Source: Nematostella vectensis (Eukaryota > Cnidaria > Anthozoa > Actiniaria > Edwardsiidae). From it: a DNA stretch of 64,000 nucleotides. Both the position numbers and the translations under genes were made by a program. The notes under the pieces are model-generated. The model saw nothing but the letters and a program-made list of their open reading frames with translations, ran no database searches and was not told the DNA's origin. The stretch covers positions 13,947,121-14,011,120 of the forward strand of contig NC_064047.1 of assembly GCF_932526225.1 (NCBI RefSeq). Reading direction: 5' to 3'. This document shows, piece after piece, positions 13,048-25,080 of this stretch; position 1 is the first letter of the stretch, and every line of letters begins with the position of its first letter.

Positions 13048-14147
13048 CTACATGGGATATCAACAATGATGTCACGAAACGCACCCATTTTATTTTACTA
13101 AAAAACTTGAATTATCACCAGTTCACTTCCAGAGGGGCGACGAGGTATGGATTAGAGGAGGTATGGAGTTTTTTTATATCACACATTTTTATAATGTATG
13201 CTACAGAAGCATAAGCGCAATTAGCTACGTTAATATTACGTTATTATAGGAAATTAACACTGGTAGATATTAACGTCTATTAAATGTACACGTATCAAAT
13301 TAATATGAATTTTAGCATAACGTATTCAGATAAACTAAATAACGCGGATCCAAAAAGATGGCAGAATTGATTTCTTAATTTGATGCTTGGAAATACTTTT
13401 CTCATGCCGAAAATGATGACGAGCTAGACCAAACACTATGTGAAGTTCCTTATTACTAAGCAGTATGGGTGATGTAGAAGGTATCAGAAGATTTCACCAC
13501 ATTAGATTGATGCATCACAAAAACAATGAGAAACAAAACAATAGAACGAAAATACAATAGAACAATGAGGTTATCCAGCCAGTATTCAGATAAACTAAAT
13601 AACGCGGATCCAAAAAGATGGCAGAATTGATTTCTTAATTTGCTGCTTGGAAATACTTTTCTGATGCCGAAAATGATAACGAGCTAGACCAAACACTATG
13701 TGAAGTTCCTTATTACTAAGCAGTATGGGTGATGTAGAAGGTATCAGAAGATTTCACCACATTAGATTGATGCATCACAAAAACAATGAGGAACAAAACA
13801 ATAGAACGAAAATACAATAGAACAATGAGGTTATCCAGCCAATCCTGTTAGGGCTTACCAGCGTTCTTCTACACTTCACAGCAGTATTAACTACTTTGTT
13901 TTCGATCTTTAATGATTAGTATTAATCATCAGTATTAACTTTTCAAATTCGCGTTAACTTAAAAGTGGAGCGTTAGTTTCCCATAATAAGGTATATAGGT
14001 CCGCTACTAGCCTCAGTTGTGTTGCACTTTGAGAAGATCGCCTCTTAGAGCTAGTGGCTTAGAGTTGGCATTGGTTAGGTTCCTTAACCCTAACAGTGTT
14101 CCATGTTCGGCGGGTAAGGCCTGAGAGAGTAGTTGTACATTGCAGCA
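13048..14147. other. VWDE intron 5, acceptor-side unique sequence with a 260-bp tandem duplication
   Basis: Intronic AT-rich sequence. 13322-13581 and 13582-13841 are two near-identical 260-bp copies with only a handful of differences, for example gatgcttgg/gctgcttgg. No coding signal was seen. Confidence 0.7.
13322..13841. repeat. Direct tandem duplication, 2 x 260 bp
   Basis: Both copies start gtattcagataaactaaata and end ggttatccagcc. By eye about four to six substitutions separate them, implying a fairly recent duplication inside intron 5. Confidence 0.95.
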
Positions 14148-17100
14148 AGAGACACATACCTCGGAGTGGTGGTCAGTATCAATGATATGATAAGAAGGAG
14201 TAGTTGTACATACCTCGGTGTGGTGATCAGTATCAATGATATGATAAGAAAGAGTAGTTGTACATACCTCGGTGTGGTGGTCATTATCAATAATATGACA
14301 AGAAAGAGTAGTTGTACATACCTCGGTGTGGTGGTCAGTATCAATGATATGATAAGAAAGAGTAGTTGTACATACCTCGGTGTGGTGGTCAGTATCAATG
14401 ATATGATAAGAAAGAGTAGTTGTACATACCTCGGTGTGGTGGTCAGTATCAATGATATGATAAGAAAGAGTAGTTGTACATACCTCGGAGTGGTGGTCAG
14501 TATCAATTATATGATAAGAAAGAGTAGTTGTACATACCTCGGTGTGGTGGTCAGTATCAATGATATGATAAGAAAGAGTAGTTGTACATACCTCGGAGTG
14601 GTGGTCAGTATCAATGATATGATAAGAAAGAGTAGTTGTACATACCTCGGAGTGGTGGTCATTATCAATGATATGATAAGAAAGAGTAGTTGTACATACC
14701 TCGGTGTGGTGGTCATTATCAATGATATGATAAGAAAGAGTAGTTGTACATACCTCGGTGTGGTGGTCATTATCAATGATATGATAAGAAAGAGTAGTTG
14801 CACATACCTCGGTGTGGTGGTCATTATCAATGATATGATAAGAAAGAGTAGTTGTACATACCTCGGTGTGGTGGTCAGTATCAATGATATGATAAGAAAG
14901 AGTAGTTGTACATACCTCGGTGTGGTGGTCAGTATCAATGATATGATAAGAAAGAGTAGTTGTACATACCTCGGTGTGGTGGTCAGTATCAATGACATGA
15001 TAAGAAAGAGTAGTTGTACATACCTCGGTGTGGTGGTCAGTATCAATGACATGATAAGAAAGAGTAGTTGTACATACCTCGGTGTGTTGGTCAGTATCAA
15101 TGATATGATAAGAAAGAGTAGTTGTACATACCTCGGTGTGGTGGTCATTATCAATGATATGATAAGAAAGAGTAGTTGTACATACCTCGGTGTGGTGGTC
15201 AGTATCAATGATATGATAAGAAAGAGTAGTTGTACATACCTCGGTGTGGTGGTCAGTATCAATGATATGATAAGAAAGAGTAGTTGTACATACCTCGGTG
15301 TGGTGGTCATTATCAATGATATGATAAGAAAGAGTAGTTGTACATACCTCGGTGTGGTGATCAGTATCAATGATATGATAAGAAAGAGTAGTTGTACATA
15401 CCTCGGTGTGGTGATCAGTATCAATGATATGATAAGAAAGAGTAGTTGTACATACCTCGGAGTGGTGGTCAGTATCAATGATATGATAAGAAGGAGTAGT
15501 TGTACATACCTCGGTGTGGTGGTCAGTATCAATGATATGATAAGAAAGAGTAGTTGTACATACCTCGGAGTGGTGGTCAGTATCAATGATATGATAAGAA
15601 AGAGTAGTTGTACATACCTCGGTGTGGTGGTCATTATCAATGATATGACAAGAAAGAGTAGTTGTACATACCTCGGTGTGGTGGTCAGTATCAATGATAT
15701 GACAAGAAAGAGTAGTTGTACATACCTCGGTGTGGTGATCAGTATCAATGATATGATAAGAAGGAGTAGTTGTACATACCTCGGTGTGGTGGTCAGTATC
15801 AATGATATGACAAGAAAGAGTAGTTGTACATACCTCGGTGTGGTGGTCATTATCAATGATATGATAAGAAAGAGTAGTTGTACATACCTCGGAGTGGTGG
15901 TCAGTATCAATGATATGATAAGAAAGAGTAGTTGTACATACCTCGGTGTGGTGGTCAGTATCAATGATATGATAAAAAGAGTAGTTGTACATACCTCGGA
16001 GTGGTGGTCAGTATCAATGATATGATAAGAAAGAGTAGTTGTACATACCTCGGTGTGGTGGTCATTATCAATGATATGATAAGAAAGAGTAGTTGTACAT
16101 ACCTCGGTGTGGTGGTCATTATCAATGATATGATAAGAAAGAGTAGTTGTACATACCTCGGTGTGGTGGTCATTATCAATGATATGATAAGAAAGAGTAG
16201 TTGTACATACCTCGGTGTGGTGGTCATTATCAATGATATGATAAGAAAGAGTAGTTGTACATACCTCGGTGTGGTGGTCAGTATCAATGATATGGTAAGA
16301 AAGAGTAGTTGTACATACCTCGGTGTGGTGGTCAGTATCAATGATATGATAAGAAAGAGTAGTTGTACATACCTCGGTGTGGTGGTCAGTATCAATGACA
16401 TGATAAGAAAGAGTAGTTGTACATACCTCGGTGTGGTGGTCAGTATCAATGATATGATAAGAAAGAGTAGTTGTACATACCTCGGTGTGGTGGTCATTAT
16501 CAATGATATGATAAGAAAGAGTAGTTGTACATACCTCGGTGTGGTGGTCAGTATCAATGATATGATAAGAAAGAGTAGTTGTACATACCTCGGTGTGGTG
16601 GTCAGTATCAATGATATGATAAGAAAGAGTAGTTGTACATACCTCGGTGTGGTGCTCATTATCAATGATATGATAAGAAAGAGTAGTTGTACATACCTCG
16701 GTGTGGTGATCAGTATCAATGATATGATAAGAAAGAGTAGTTGTACATACCTCGGTGTGGTGATCAGTATCAATGATATGATAAGAAAGAGTAGTTGTAC
16801 ATACCTCGGAGTGGTGGTCAGTATCAATGATATGATAAGAAGGAGTAGTTGTACATACCTCGGTGTGGTGGTCAGTATCAATGATATGATAAGAAAGAGT
16901 AGTTGTACATACCTCGGAGTGGTGGTCAGTATCAATGATATGATAAGAAAGAGTAGTTGTACATACCTCGGTGTGGTGGTCATTATCAATGATATGACAA
17001 GAAAGAGTAGTTGTACATACCTCGGTGTGGTGGTCAGTATCAATGATATGACAAGAAAGAGTAGTTGTACATACCTCGGTGTGGTGATCAGTATCAATGA

Positions 17101-17743
17101 TATGATAAGAAGGAGTAGTTGTACATACCTCGGTGTGGTGGTCAGTATTAATGATATGACAAGAAAGAGTAGTTGTACATACCTTGGTGTGGTGGTCATT
17201 ATCAATGATATGATAAGAAAGAGTAGTTGTACATACCTCGGAGTGGTGATCAGTATCAATGATATGATAAGAAAGAGTAGTTGTACATACCTCGGTGTGG
17301 TGGTCAGTATCAATGATATGATAAGAAAGAGTAGTTGTACATACCTCGGTGTGGTGGTCAGTATCAATGATATGATAAGAAAGAGTAGTTGTACATACCT
17401 CGGTGTGGTGGTCATTATCAATGATATGATAACAAAGAGTAGTTGTACATACCTCGGTGTGGTGGTCAGTATCAATGATATGATAAGAAAGAGTAGTTGT
17501 ACATACCTCGGTGTGGTGGTCATTATCAATGATATGATAAGAAAGAGTAGTTGTACATACCTCGGAGTGGTGGTCATTATCAATGATATGATAAGAAAGA
17601 GTAGTTGTACATACCTCGGTGTGGTGGTCAGTATCAATGATATGATAAGAAAGAGTAGTTGTACATACCTCGGTGTGGTGGTCAGTATCAATGATATGAT
17701 AAGAAAGAGTAGTTGTACATACCTCGGTGTGGTGGTCATTATC
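14148..17743 (-). repeat. 54-bp minisatellite made from the end of VWDE exon 5 plus its splice donor
   Basis: About 66 head-to-tail copies. On the gene strand each unit is 21 bases gataatgaccaccacaccga+g, identical or nearly so to the last 21 coding bases of exon 5 (DNDHHTE), then 33 bases starting gtatgtacaactactctttc, which are the first 33 bases of intron 5. Each copy therefore carries GAG|GTATGT. Variants (gatact for gataat, tccgag for accgag, gataag/gacaag) recur with a higher-order period of about 1,349 bases, i.e. 25 units; one is a 53-bp unit near 15970. All three long open frames across it, on both strands, come from the 54-bp periodicity. Confidence 0.97.
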
Positions 17744-17786
17744 TTGGAACAACACGTAGTCACCGTGGGGTAAAAAAGGGTGATAC
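17723..17786 (-). CDS. VWDE: VWDE-like exon 5: vWD segment
   Basis: Acceptor ctgctttttag at 17787 and donor accgag|gtatgt at 17722. It is 64 bases: one base completing the codon begun in exon 4 (AA+G, Lys), then 21 codons reading YHPFLPHGDYVLFQDNDHHTE. GDYVLF is the conserved strand after TFDG in vWD domains. Its last 21 bases seed the adjacent 54-bp array, so the true donor is the first of a long series of near-identical donors. Confidence 0.87.
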
Positions 17787-17900
17787 CTAAAAAGCAGTTG
17801 ATATGGGTTTCAAAGGCGATTACTTTCTCAAACACGATATACATCGAGGCGCGCAAGGCAAAACTGGTAGGCTTGCATATAGCCTGGATTTTCTTCTTAC

Positions 17901-17974
17901 TTTCCGTCAAATGTACTAAAGTGAGGGTCGTTATAAGTTCGACATTCACGATTCTCTGTCTGTTTTACTGTGAC
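17901..17974 (-). CDS. VWDE: VWDE-like exon 4: start of vWD domain
   Basis: Short 74-base exon with acceptor gctttggtag at 17975 and donor aa|gtaaga at 17900. It reads VTVKQTENRECRTYNDPHF then STFDG, the hallmark (C..DPH..TFDG) at the start of every vWD domain. It starts in phase 0 (exon 3 ends phase 0) and ends in phase 2, exactly what exon 5 needs. Confidence 0.85.
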
Positions 17975-18379
17975 CTACCAAAGCAAGCAAAAAAAGTGTA
18001 TAAAAATATGCACACAGTAATGCCTGCTTTTTAAACAACAACAACAATAATATAACGGCGAAAACAACAACAACAACAATAACAGAAACCACAAAACTTA
18101 GTTTCTAGTAAAACGTGATACATTCGCACGTAGAGGCTTAGATTATTTCATGTCGTCTGCATCTCGGTAAATATATCGATCCTCCGCGATCAAACTCTTC
18201 CAAAATACTGGTGACCACGGTGTGTGTGATCATTTATTTTTTATCAATGTTCACCGTGCCAATGCTCAGGAAGAATGCAGGATGGGGGAGTAGCTGCTGG
18301 TCTTGGGTTTGCAAGTTGCCTCTTCTTAACTTAACAAAAATCATTTCATTGTTTTCTGACAATGACAACGTAATAGCTC

Positions 18380-18657
18380 AAAACTTAAAACGCCCAACAA
18401 AGCGTCCAAAAATAAAAACGTCTTAAAAAGCCCAGCCATTAAAACACCTAACCTTTAAAACGCTAAAAACGCTAGACCTTAAATACACTAGACCAAAATA
18501 GAATCTAGCCAATAAAACGCCTAACGATAAAAACGCCCAGCTTCAAAACGCCCAAAGATAAAATCGCTAGACCAAAATAAAGCCCAACCATTAGAACCAA
18601 CTTTTAAAACGCTAAACACGCTCGACCATAAAAACACTAGATAAAAACGCCCAGCCA
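18380..18657. repeat. Degenerate AAAACGCC-rich tandem repeat in VWDE intron 3
   Basis: Imperfect repeats of about 20-30 bases around aaaacgcccagccattaaaa / aaaacgcctaacc. On the gene strand the repeat begins about 12 bases after the exon 3 donor (gtaagtctacc, then ttggctgggcgttttta). An (AAC)n-like patch lies at 18034-18085. Confidence 0.75.
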
Positions 18658-18669
18658 AGGTAGACTTAC

Positions 18670-19002
18670 CCGTACACGCGGCAAGATATAGTCATCCCAA
18701 ATCAAACTAGGAAGTGAGTCAGAAGGACCTTTGAATAAAATATGCACCACACGGGACTGCCCGTCTATCAGCGTATCACAGACACTTCGTACTCGGACAT
18801 TGTAAGTGGTCCCTACGTCATCACCGTGTGAGAACGCGACTTGGCAGTTATCAAAAATGCCCACATTGTTAGTTGTGAGCAGCGTAGCGAATATCTTGAT
18901 TGGGAGGAGAGGGTGGGGCAAGATGTGTATCGGTACTGTGGTCCTGAGGGTGATGTCAAATGGCTTGTCGCACTCTTTCGTCAAAATGTGTCTTGGATGA
19001 AC
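18670..19002 (-). CDS. VWDE: VWDE-like exon 3: region before the vWD domain
   Basis: Acceptor cccatcttgcag at 19003 and strong donor cgg|gtaagt at 18669. It is 333 bases, 111 codons, phase 0/0. It starts VHPRHILTKECDKPFDITL and ends SLIWDDYILPRVR, with cysteines at CD, NCQ and VCD. In VWDE proteins this linker region precedes the vWD domain. It has a typical hydrophobic/polar alternation and no stop. An ATG 15 bases upstream in the same frame is not the start; it belongs to the acceptor region. Confidence 0.82.
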
Positions 19003-19254
19003 CTGCAAGATGGGCATGGATTACTAAAATTTCAGATAAAAAATCAGATAATCAAATATTCTTGAAGGCGGAGTGCTCTCTCCTTGTCAAGACAAGGATT
19101 TTCGTAAAACCTATTACCTCTATCCCAATATAATAGGGATCACTGTACTTCTGTCTGGTCCATTTGTTACCCAAATGCGTGTTATACTTCATCCTTAGCC
19201 GACAGGAAGTCTAAGATTCCAAAACAGATCTATAATCAGTATGGCGCGTCCAAA

Positions 19255-20490
19255 GGCCCTCCCCTTTCCTCTACATTCCACCTCCCCTCCCCTCCCCCTA
19301 CATTCCACCTCCCCTCCCCCTCCCTCTACATTCCACCTCTCACCCCCTTCCCTCTACATTCCACCTCCCCTCCCCTTCCCTTTACATTCCACCTCCCCTC
19401 CCCTTCCCTCTACATTCCACCTCCCCTCCGCTTCCCTCTACATTCCAACTCCCCTTCACTCCCCTCTATATTAGACCTTCCCTCTACATTCCACCTCCCC
19501 TTTCCTTCCCTTCCCTCTACATTCCACCTCCCCTTCCCTTCCCTCTACATTCCACCTCCCCTTCCCTTCCCTCTACATTCCACCTCCCCTCCCCCTCCCT
19601 CTACATTCCACCTACCCTCCTCTTCCCTCTACATTCCACTCCTTCTCCCCCTCCCTCTACATTCCACCTCCCTTCCCCTTCCCTCTACATTCCACTTTCC
19701 CTCCCCCTCCCTCTACATTCCACCCCCCTCCCCTTCCCTCTACATTCCATCTCCCCTCCCCTTCCCTTTACATTCCCCCTCCCCTCCTCTTCCCTCTACA
19801 TTCCATCTCCCCTCCCCTTCCCTTTACATTCCCCCTCCCCTTCCCTTACCTCTACATTCCACTTCCCCTCCCCCTCCCTCGACATTCCACTTCCCCTCCC
19901 CTTCCCTCTACATTCCACCTTCCCTTCCCTCTACATTCCACCTCCCCTCCCCTTCCCTTTACATTCCCCCTCCCCTCCCCTTCCCTCTACATTCCATCTC
20001 CCCTCCCCTTCCCTCTACATTCCACCTCCCCTTCCCTCTACATTCAACCTCCCCTCCCCTTCCCTTTACATTCCCCCTCCCCTCCCCTTCCCTCTACATT
20101 CCATCTCCCCTCCCCTTCCCTTTACATTCCCCCTCCCCTTCCCTTACCTCTACATTCCACCTCCCCTCCCCCTCCCTCGACATTCCACTTCCCCTCCCCT
20201 TCCCTCTACATTCCACCTTCCCTCCCCTTCCCTCTACATTCCACTTTCCCACCCCCTCCCTCTACATTCCACCCCCCTCCCCTTCCCTCTACATTCCATC
20301 TCCCCTCCCCTTCCCTTTACATTCCACCTTCCCTTCCCTCTACATTCCACCTCCCCTTCCCTTCCCTCTACATTCCACCTCCCCTCCCCTTCCCTCTACA
20401 TACCACCTCCCCTCCCCCTCCCTCTACATTCCACCTTCCCTTCCCTCTACATTCCATCTCCCCTTCCCTTCCCTCTACATCCCACCTTTA
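19255..20490. repeat. ~28-bp pyrimidine-rich minisatellite in VWDE intron 2
   Basis: About 44 copies around tccacctcccctccccttcc + ctctacat with length variants. The plus strand is almost pure C/T, so the gene strand is almost pure purine. Confidence 0.95.
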
Positions 20491-20544
20491 TGCCCCCTCT
20501 CCACCACCAACACCCCTAGCCTGCCCCTGCCTCCAACTCCCCCC

Positions 20545-20935
20545 TGTAAGGCTCACACTTCACCCCCTCCCCCTCACCAAGCCTTACACTTCACCCCCTC
20601 CCCCTCAGCAAGCCTCACACTTCACCCACTCCCCCTCACCAAGCCTCACTCTTCACCCCCTCCCCCTCACCAAGCCTCACACTTCACCCCCTCCCCCTCA
20701 CCAAGCCTCACACTTAACCCCCTCCCCTTCACCAAGCCTTACAATTCACCCCCTCCTCCTCACCAAGCCTCACACTTCACCCCCTCCCCTTCACCAAGCC
20801 TTACACTTCACCCCCTCCCCCTCACCAAGCCTCACACTTCACCCCCTCCACTTCACCAAGCCTTACACTTCACCCCCTCCCCCCTCACCAAGCCTCACAC
20901 TTCACCTCCTCCCCTTCACCAAGCCTTACACTTCT
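20545..20935. repeat. 31-bp minisatellite, left block
   Basis: About 12 copies of tcacacttcaccccctccc + cctcaccaagcc. The same unit resumes at 27262 on the far side of the LINE, so the LINE lies inside one array. Confidence 0.95.
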
Positions 20936-21033
20936 TGGATTGTCACTAGTGAGTAACAGCGTGATGTGTAAGCTCGCGTTTCTCGCCTAATTTTTCTCCT
21001 TTTTGACGGTCCTGTGGGGTTCGTGGGAGGAAC

Positions 21034-22008
21034 AATGGACGAATTACAGGAAAAGTACCCGATCAAGCCCTTCCAGGAGAAGACTTCTAAACAAAAGCGC
21101 CTGAAATTTGAAGATATCGACCTAGATATTTACAAGCCCGGTGCACGCTGAGTAGCCTTTAAGACTTCCGAACAGAATATTCACTTCTGGATCAAGATAT
21201 TCCAGAAATACTACTTCACAGCCCTACAAGATACTGCAACCTTCGAGGCCAAATGGATCGACCATCCAAGTAAGGCAGGCTCTCAAACTGAGAGTATCGA
21301 GATCAAGATATCTCGCCTACACAAACCCCGACACGTGGAGGACGATGAGGTCTCTAATGCGGAACTCTTCTCCTCACAATCCACATCTACTTAACAACTG
21401 GGGTCATTCTGTGCCAGGGAATCGGCTTCGATATATGGGCTAAACTGGCATTCCCAAGATTAAAAGAAGCAGCTGACAACGCGATACGCTCAAACGACGA
21501 TTACACGTCCACGGAATTGGTAACGGAAATGACCCTGTCACTCCTCACTGAAATCTTTAACGGCACCAAGGCCGGAAAACAAGAAAGCCGAAAACAAACC
21601 ACAAACGAGATGCCCGTACCAAATGCTTTAGAAAACCCAGAAGTACAGCCTCTAAACGAAGATTTTTCTATCAAAGTTGAAACTAATCTAGAAACACCAA
21701 AAAGCTCGACAAACCGGAAACGGCGGAACTCCCTAGATTCTTCTTCCGGACTCTCTGCCCGGAGCTCGGCTTGAATTTCAGAACTGAAATTTATCGTCGC
21801 CAACCTAGAAGTTGATCTCACTCAACTGAAGCAACAACTAGTCGAATCATCACTGAATAATGAATTTTACAAGAACAAAATAAGTCACTTAGAAGATAAG
21901 CTAGTCCAGCAATCAAACATCTTCACAGCAGATATCAAGCTCCTTTCTACACGGGTCATTGACCTTGAGATTAAGAACAGCCGCTATGATACGGAAATTA
22001 ATATATAG
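21034..22008 (+). pseudogene. LINE ORF1, N-terminal and coiled-coil part, with stops
   Basis: Starts at an ATG reading MDELQEKYPIKPFQ and continues through in-frame stops (for example near 21150, 21393 and 21772) and a frame change near 21400. The last third (about 21780-22008) reads as a heptad-like coiled coil (ELKFIVANLEVDLTQLKQQL..). A coiled coil before the RNA-binding or esterase part is usual for LINE ORF1. It is decayed. Confidence 0.55.
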
Positions 22009-23641
22009 ATTTAGGCACTGCCTAAAAGCGGAGCCAGCATTGAACACCTTCTGTGTTGACTGATTGAGGTATTTTTGTGGGATCTAGGATTCTGCTCTTT
22101 ACTGAGATTTATTTATTGTACCAACCAAATGGATCCAGGCCTTATTCAATAATTTAAATGCAGTACATCAAAGTTAACAAACACAATTTCTGGTGTGAAT
22201 ATGGCTGTCAAAGTTGTCAAGAGTCTAATGGTAAATTCTTATGTCCTATCATAGAAGTTCCATTATAAATATTTTTTTAAAATGAAAACAATACTCGACA
22301 AGCTTTGCCCTTGTGCAGAATAGGTCATGGATGTAACAGCATTCCAAAGATTTGAAATAATATATTTAGACTGTTTAGATGCCATACTGTAATTTTTATG
22401 TATTGATTTAGTGGCGATTCTCTCCTTCATTGGACCGAATATTCAGAAAAATGTCTGCAAATTAAAATCCAAAAATATATCTCCTTTCATGCATTACATA
22501 TTGGTGCACCCCACTTTATCATATAGTGGCCTTGTTGTTGGTGGCCTACTCCCAAATGAATGCAATGAAGAAAAAAACAGATTGAAAATGCTAACTTCTA
22601 ATTTCAAACCAAACCCTTTCATTGATCTTTGTTTGGGGTAGAGAGGAATCAAAGAATATCAATTGACTAAAAATAATCGACATGAGAGGAGATATAAAGT
22701 GAATTGACTCAACTTGAAAGGTTTGGTGGAAAAAATATAACAGTAATGAAAATAATTTGATTGGGCATTTCTTGACGTTTACCCTTTCCCATTATCTTAA
22801 CCCTTTTACCACCACAGGCCTCTAAAGAGGCCATGTCTTTGCTATCCAAGCTATGTGAACAGAATTCTATTATTGAAAAAGAACAAGGTTGTTGCTAGTG
22901 TTATAAAGTTTATGTATCTTGCCCTAAAAACTCTTCCCCTTAATAAAAGTTCTATTAATGTACATTTGTAAAGCTACATTCTGACAAGCTTTGTTCTTGC
23001 GAAGAACAATGGATGAAACAGGATCTCAAAGATGGAATATAGTGTCAGACACAATTTTAGATAAGATGCAATGCTGAAGATTTAATGTACCATTTTAAGT
23101 GGTGATTTTCCATCACCATGGGAATTAATATCTACAAATATATATCCAGTAATGCATTATATTTTGGTGTTTTGAGAAACCCTGGATCTAACTATTCCAA
23201 TGAAATAAATCTAAACATCTAAAATAAATGTAATGAGCAAGAGACTTGGAAAGAAAATCCTAAAAAGAAAATATAAGTGAAAGTAATAAATGAAAATTTC
23301 TAATTTAAAAATCAAATCTGTTCATTAATTTATATTTGGTGTAGAGGGGAAATAGCAAAGAGCATCAATTGCATAAAAATAGTCAACAGGTAGAAGAAAA
23401 AGGAAGAAATATGACTCTTCCTTAAATGTTTGAAAAGAAAATATAATAACAATAATGTGATAATTATATTCAGTACTTTTCTAAAATATCCCCTTTCCCA
23501 TTATCTTTAGGTTGATAGAAAACTGTTTTCTTTACAGATTTATTATTTAAAAAGCAAAAGTTTGTTTTTAGTTTTATATTATATAAGTATCTTGTTCTAA
23601 AAAAACCTATGAGTGTGTACTGTTGAATCACATAGTAATGA

Positions 23642-23845
23642 ACTAGTCATTTGAGCCCCCTCCCTTATGGTCCTGGGGAACTAAGGGGTTAATGTGGGGT
23701 TTTAGACCACTTTTTAACCAGAATATGTCAAAAGGGGTGGTGGTATTGACTGTTTTTTACTCTTAACTTGGAAACAGGCTTTTATTAAAGTTTAATCCCC
23801 CACCCTTCCCTTGGACCATGGGTGTGGGGGTATCAAATGACTAGT
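23642..23845. mobile_element. Small inverted-repeat element (MITE)
   Basis: A 204-bp element with inverted ends actagtcatttga (left) and tcaaatgactagt (right); similarity continues inward through C-rich sequence to ggtcc/ggacc. The interior is GGGG/CCCC rich. No clear target duplication. Confidence 0.6.
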
Positions 23846-24796
23846 GAATAAGAACATCCTACTGTTCTCTTCAAGACATGATTTTTAATTCTCATGTCTT
23901 CCAGTCTTTAGCATTCATCTTGGCCCTCAGGTAGTTTCTGGTTCATAAAAGAGTGAAAACAATTATTTATTATTTCTTTCAAAACAATCTTTTTATCAAG
24001 CCATTTATAATCTAACTAATTTTCCACAACTATTTGAAAAAAATAAACACATGAGATGCAAGATGCAGACAATAACAACAATACATATTGAAAATAGTTT
24101 TTTTTATCCTCGGTAAGGAAAATTTCTCTTGTTAGTTGAAAAAACTGCTGTGTCTTCTAAGGATATGTATCTTCTTAGGACTAAGAACACAGGATATAAA
24201 GACAAGAACGGTCTTCTTTAGCAGTATTTGAGAAATGCAACACGATATTGGTTAGCCTTTATGAAATATCTCAACACAATCAATCTGCCCTAAAGAAGTC
24301 TTATTAAAGGCAAATTCCAGTTTTTTGTTGTATTGTATTTTATTCAACACAATCAAGAATATAGATAAAACGAAGAATGTCAAAACAAAACCTGTTATGC
24401 TTAAATAATTTGATTACTAAGTTAAGTACTCGCATTCTCAAAGCATACAAAAAGGACAACAAAAAGCCTAATAATTGTCATATCCTCAATAGACAATACA
24501 AATCGTCGTCCGAAACTCACCTTGCATTGTTTTTTTTTTTTGTTTTTTTGGTCGCTTTCTTGTGGTTCTGTTCGCTTTTTAATGTGAACTGTTACTTGCT
24601 TAAATTTACTAGCTAAAACCAGATAAATCTTGGCGTGAATGAATGTTAGTAGATCTCCTCTAGTTGACTTTATCCTTAAGTCACAAAATTTGAGGCAAAA
24701 TAAATAATCATCGCATAATCGACAAGAACTTTTTCCCGTGCTCCGTGCTTGTATTTAGTCGCCATTTCGGGGCCGAGTGGGGCCTGGGAGTCGCGC

Positions 24797-24827
<31 letters not shown>
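24797..24827. repeat. (GGCT)n microsatellite
   Basis: Seven tandem ggct units. Confidence 0.95.
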
Positions 24828-25080
24828 GAGTGACACCACAGGGTACCCGCGCGATGACCACATAAACCAAGTCGCATACCTATACCATATTTCCACGCCT
24901 ATGGGGCTACGCGCGCGGCCTGCGGCCGCGCTTGGCTCCGCTATTAAACTGAAATCAGAATTCTAATGTCTACGGAAACCCGAACCCATGCAAAACTCAA
25001 GCGCAAAAAAAAAAAGACCCCAAAGACCAGGGGCAACAATGCGATGGTAACCTGAGCTAAACCAAGCGATACATGAAACC

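Larger units (their letters stand above)
22009..24965. other. 2.95-kb AT-rich block separating two halves of LINE ORF1
   Basis: Non-coding. Near its ends are the inverted octamers gcggagcc (about 22037) and ggctccgc (about 24931). Two diverged ~700-bp segments resemble each other (acaagctttgcccttgtgca near 22297, acaagctttgttcttgcgaa near 22984). It holds a small MITE and a (GGCT)n run. It is probably a later insertion into the LINE, but no target duplication is visible. Confidence 0.45.

Noticed and set aside
12863-13214. Plus-strand frames of 68 and 115 codons
   Set aside because: Shadows of VWDE exon 6, which is supported on the minus strand by phase and vWD motifs.
14013-17949. Very long open frames (590-1082 codons) on both strands
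   Set aside because: They follow from a 54-bp unit with no stop in several frames. Only the 21 exon-5 bases per unit derive from coding sequence.
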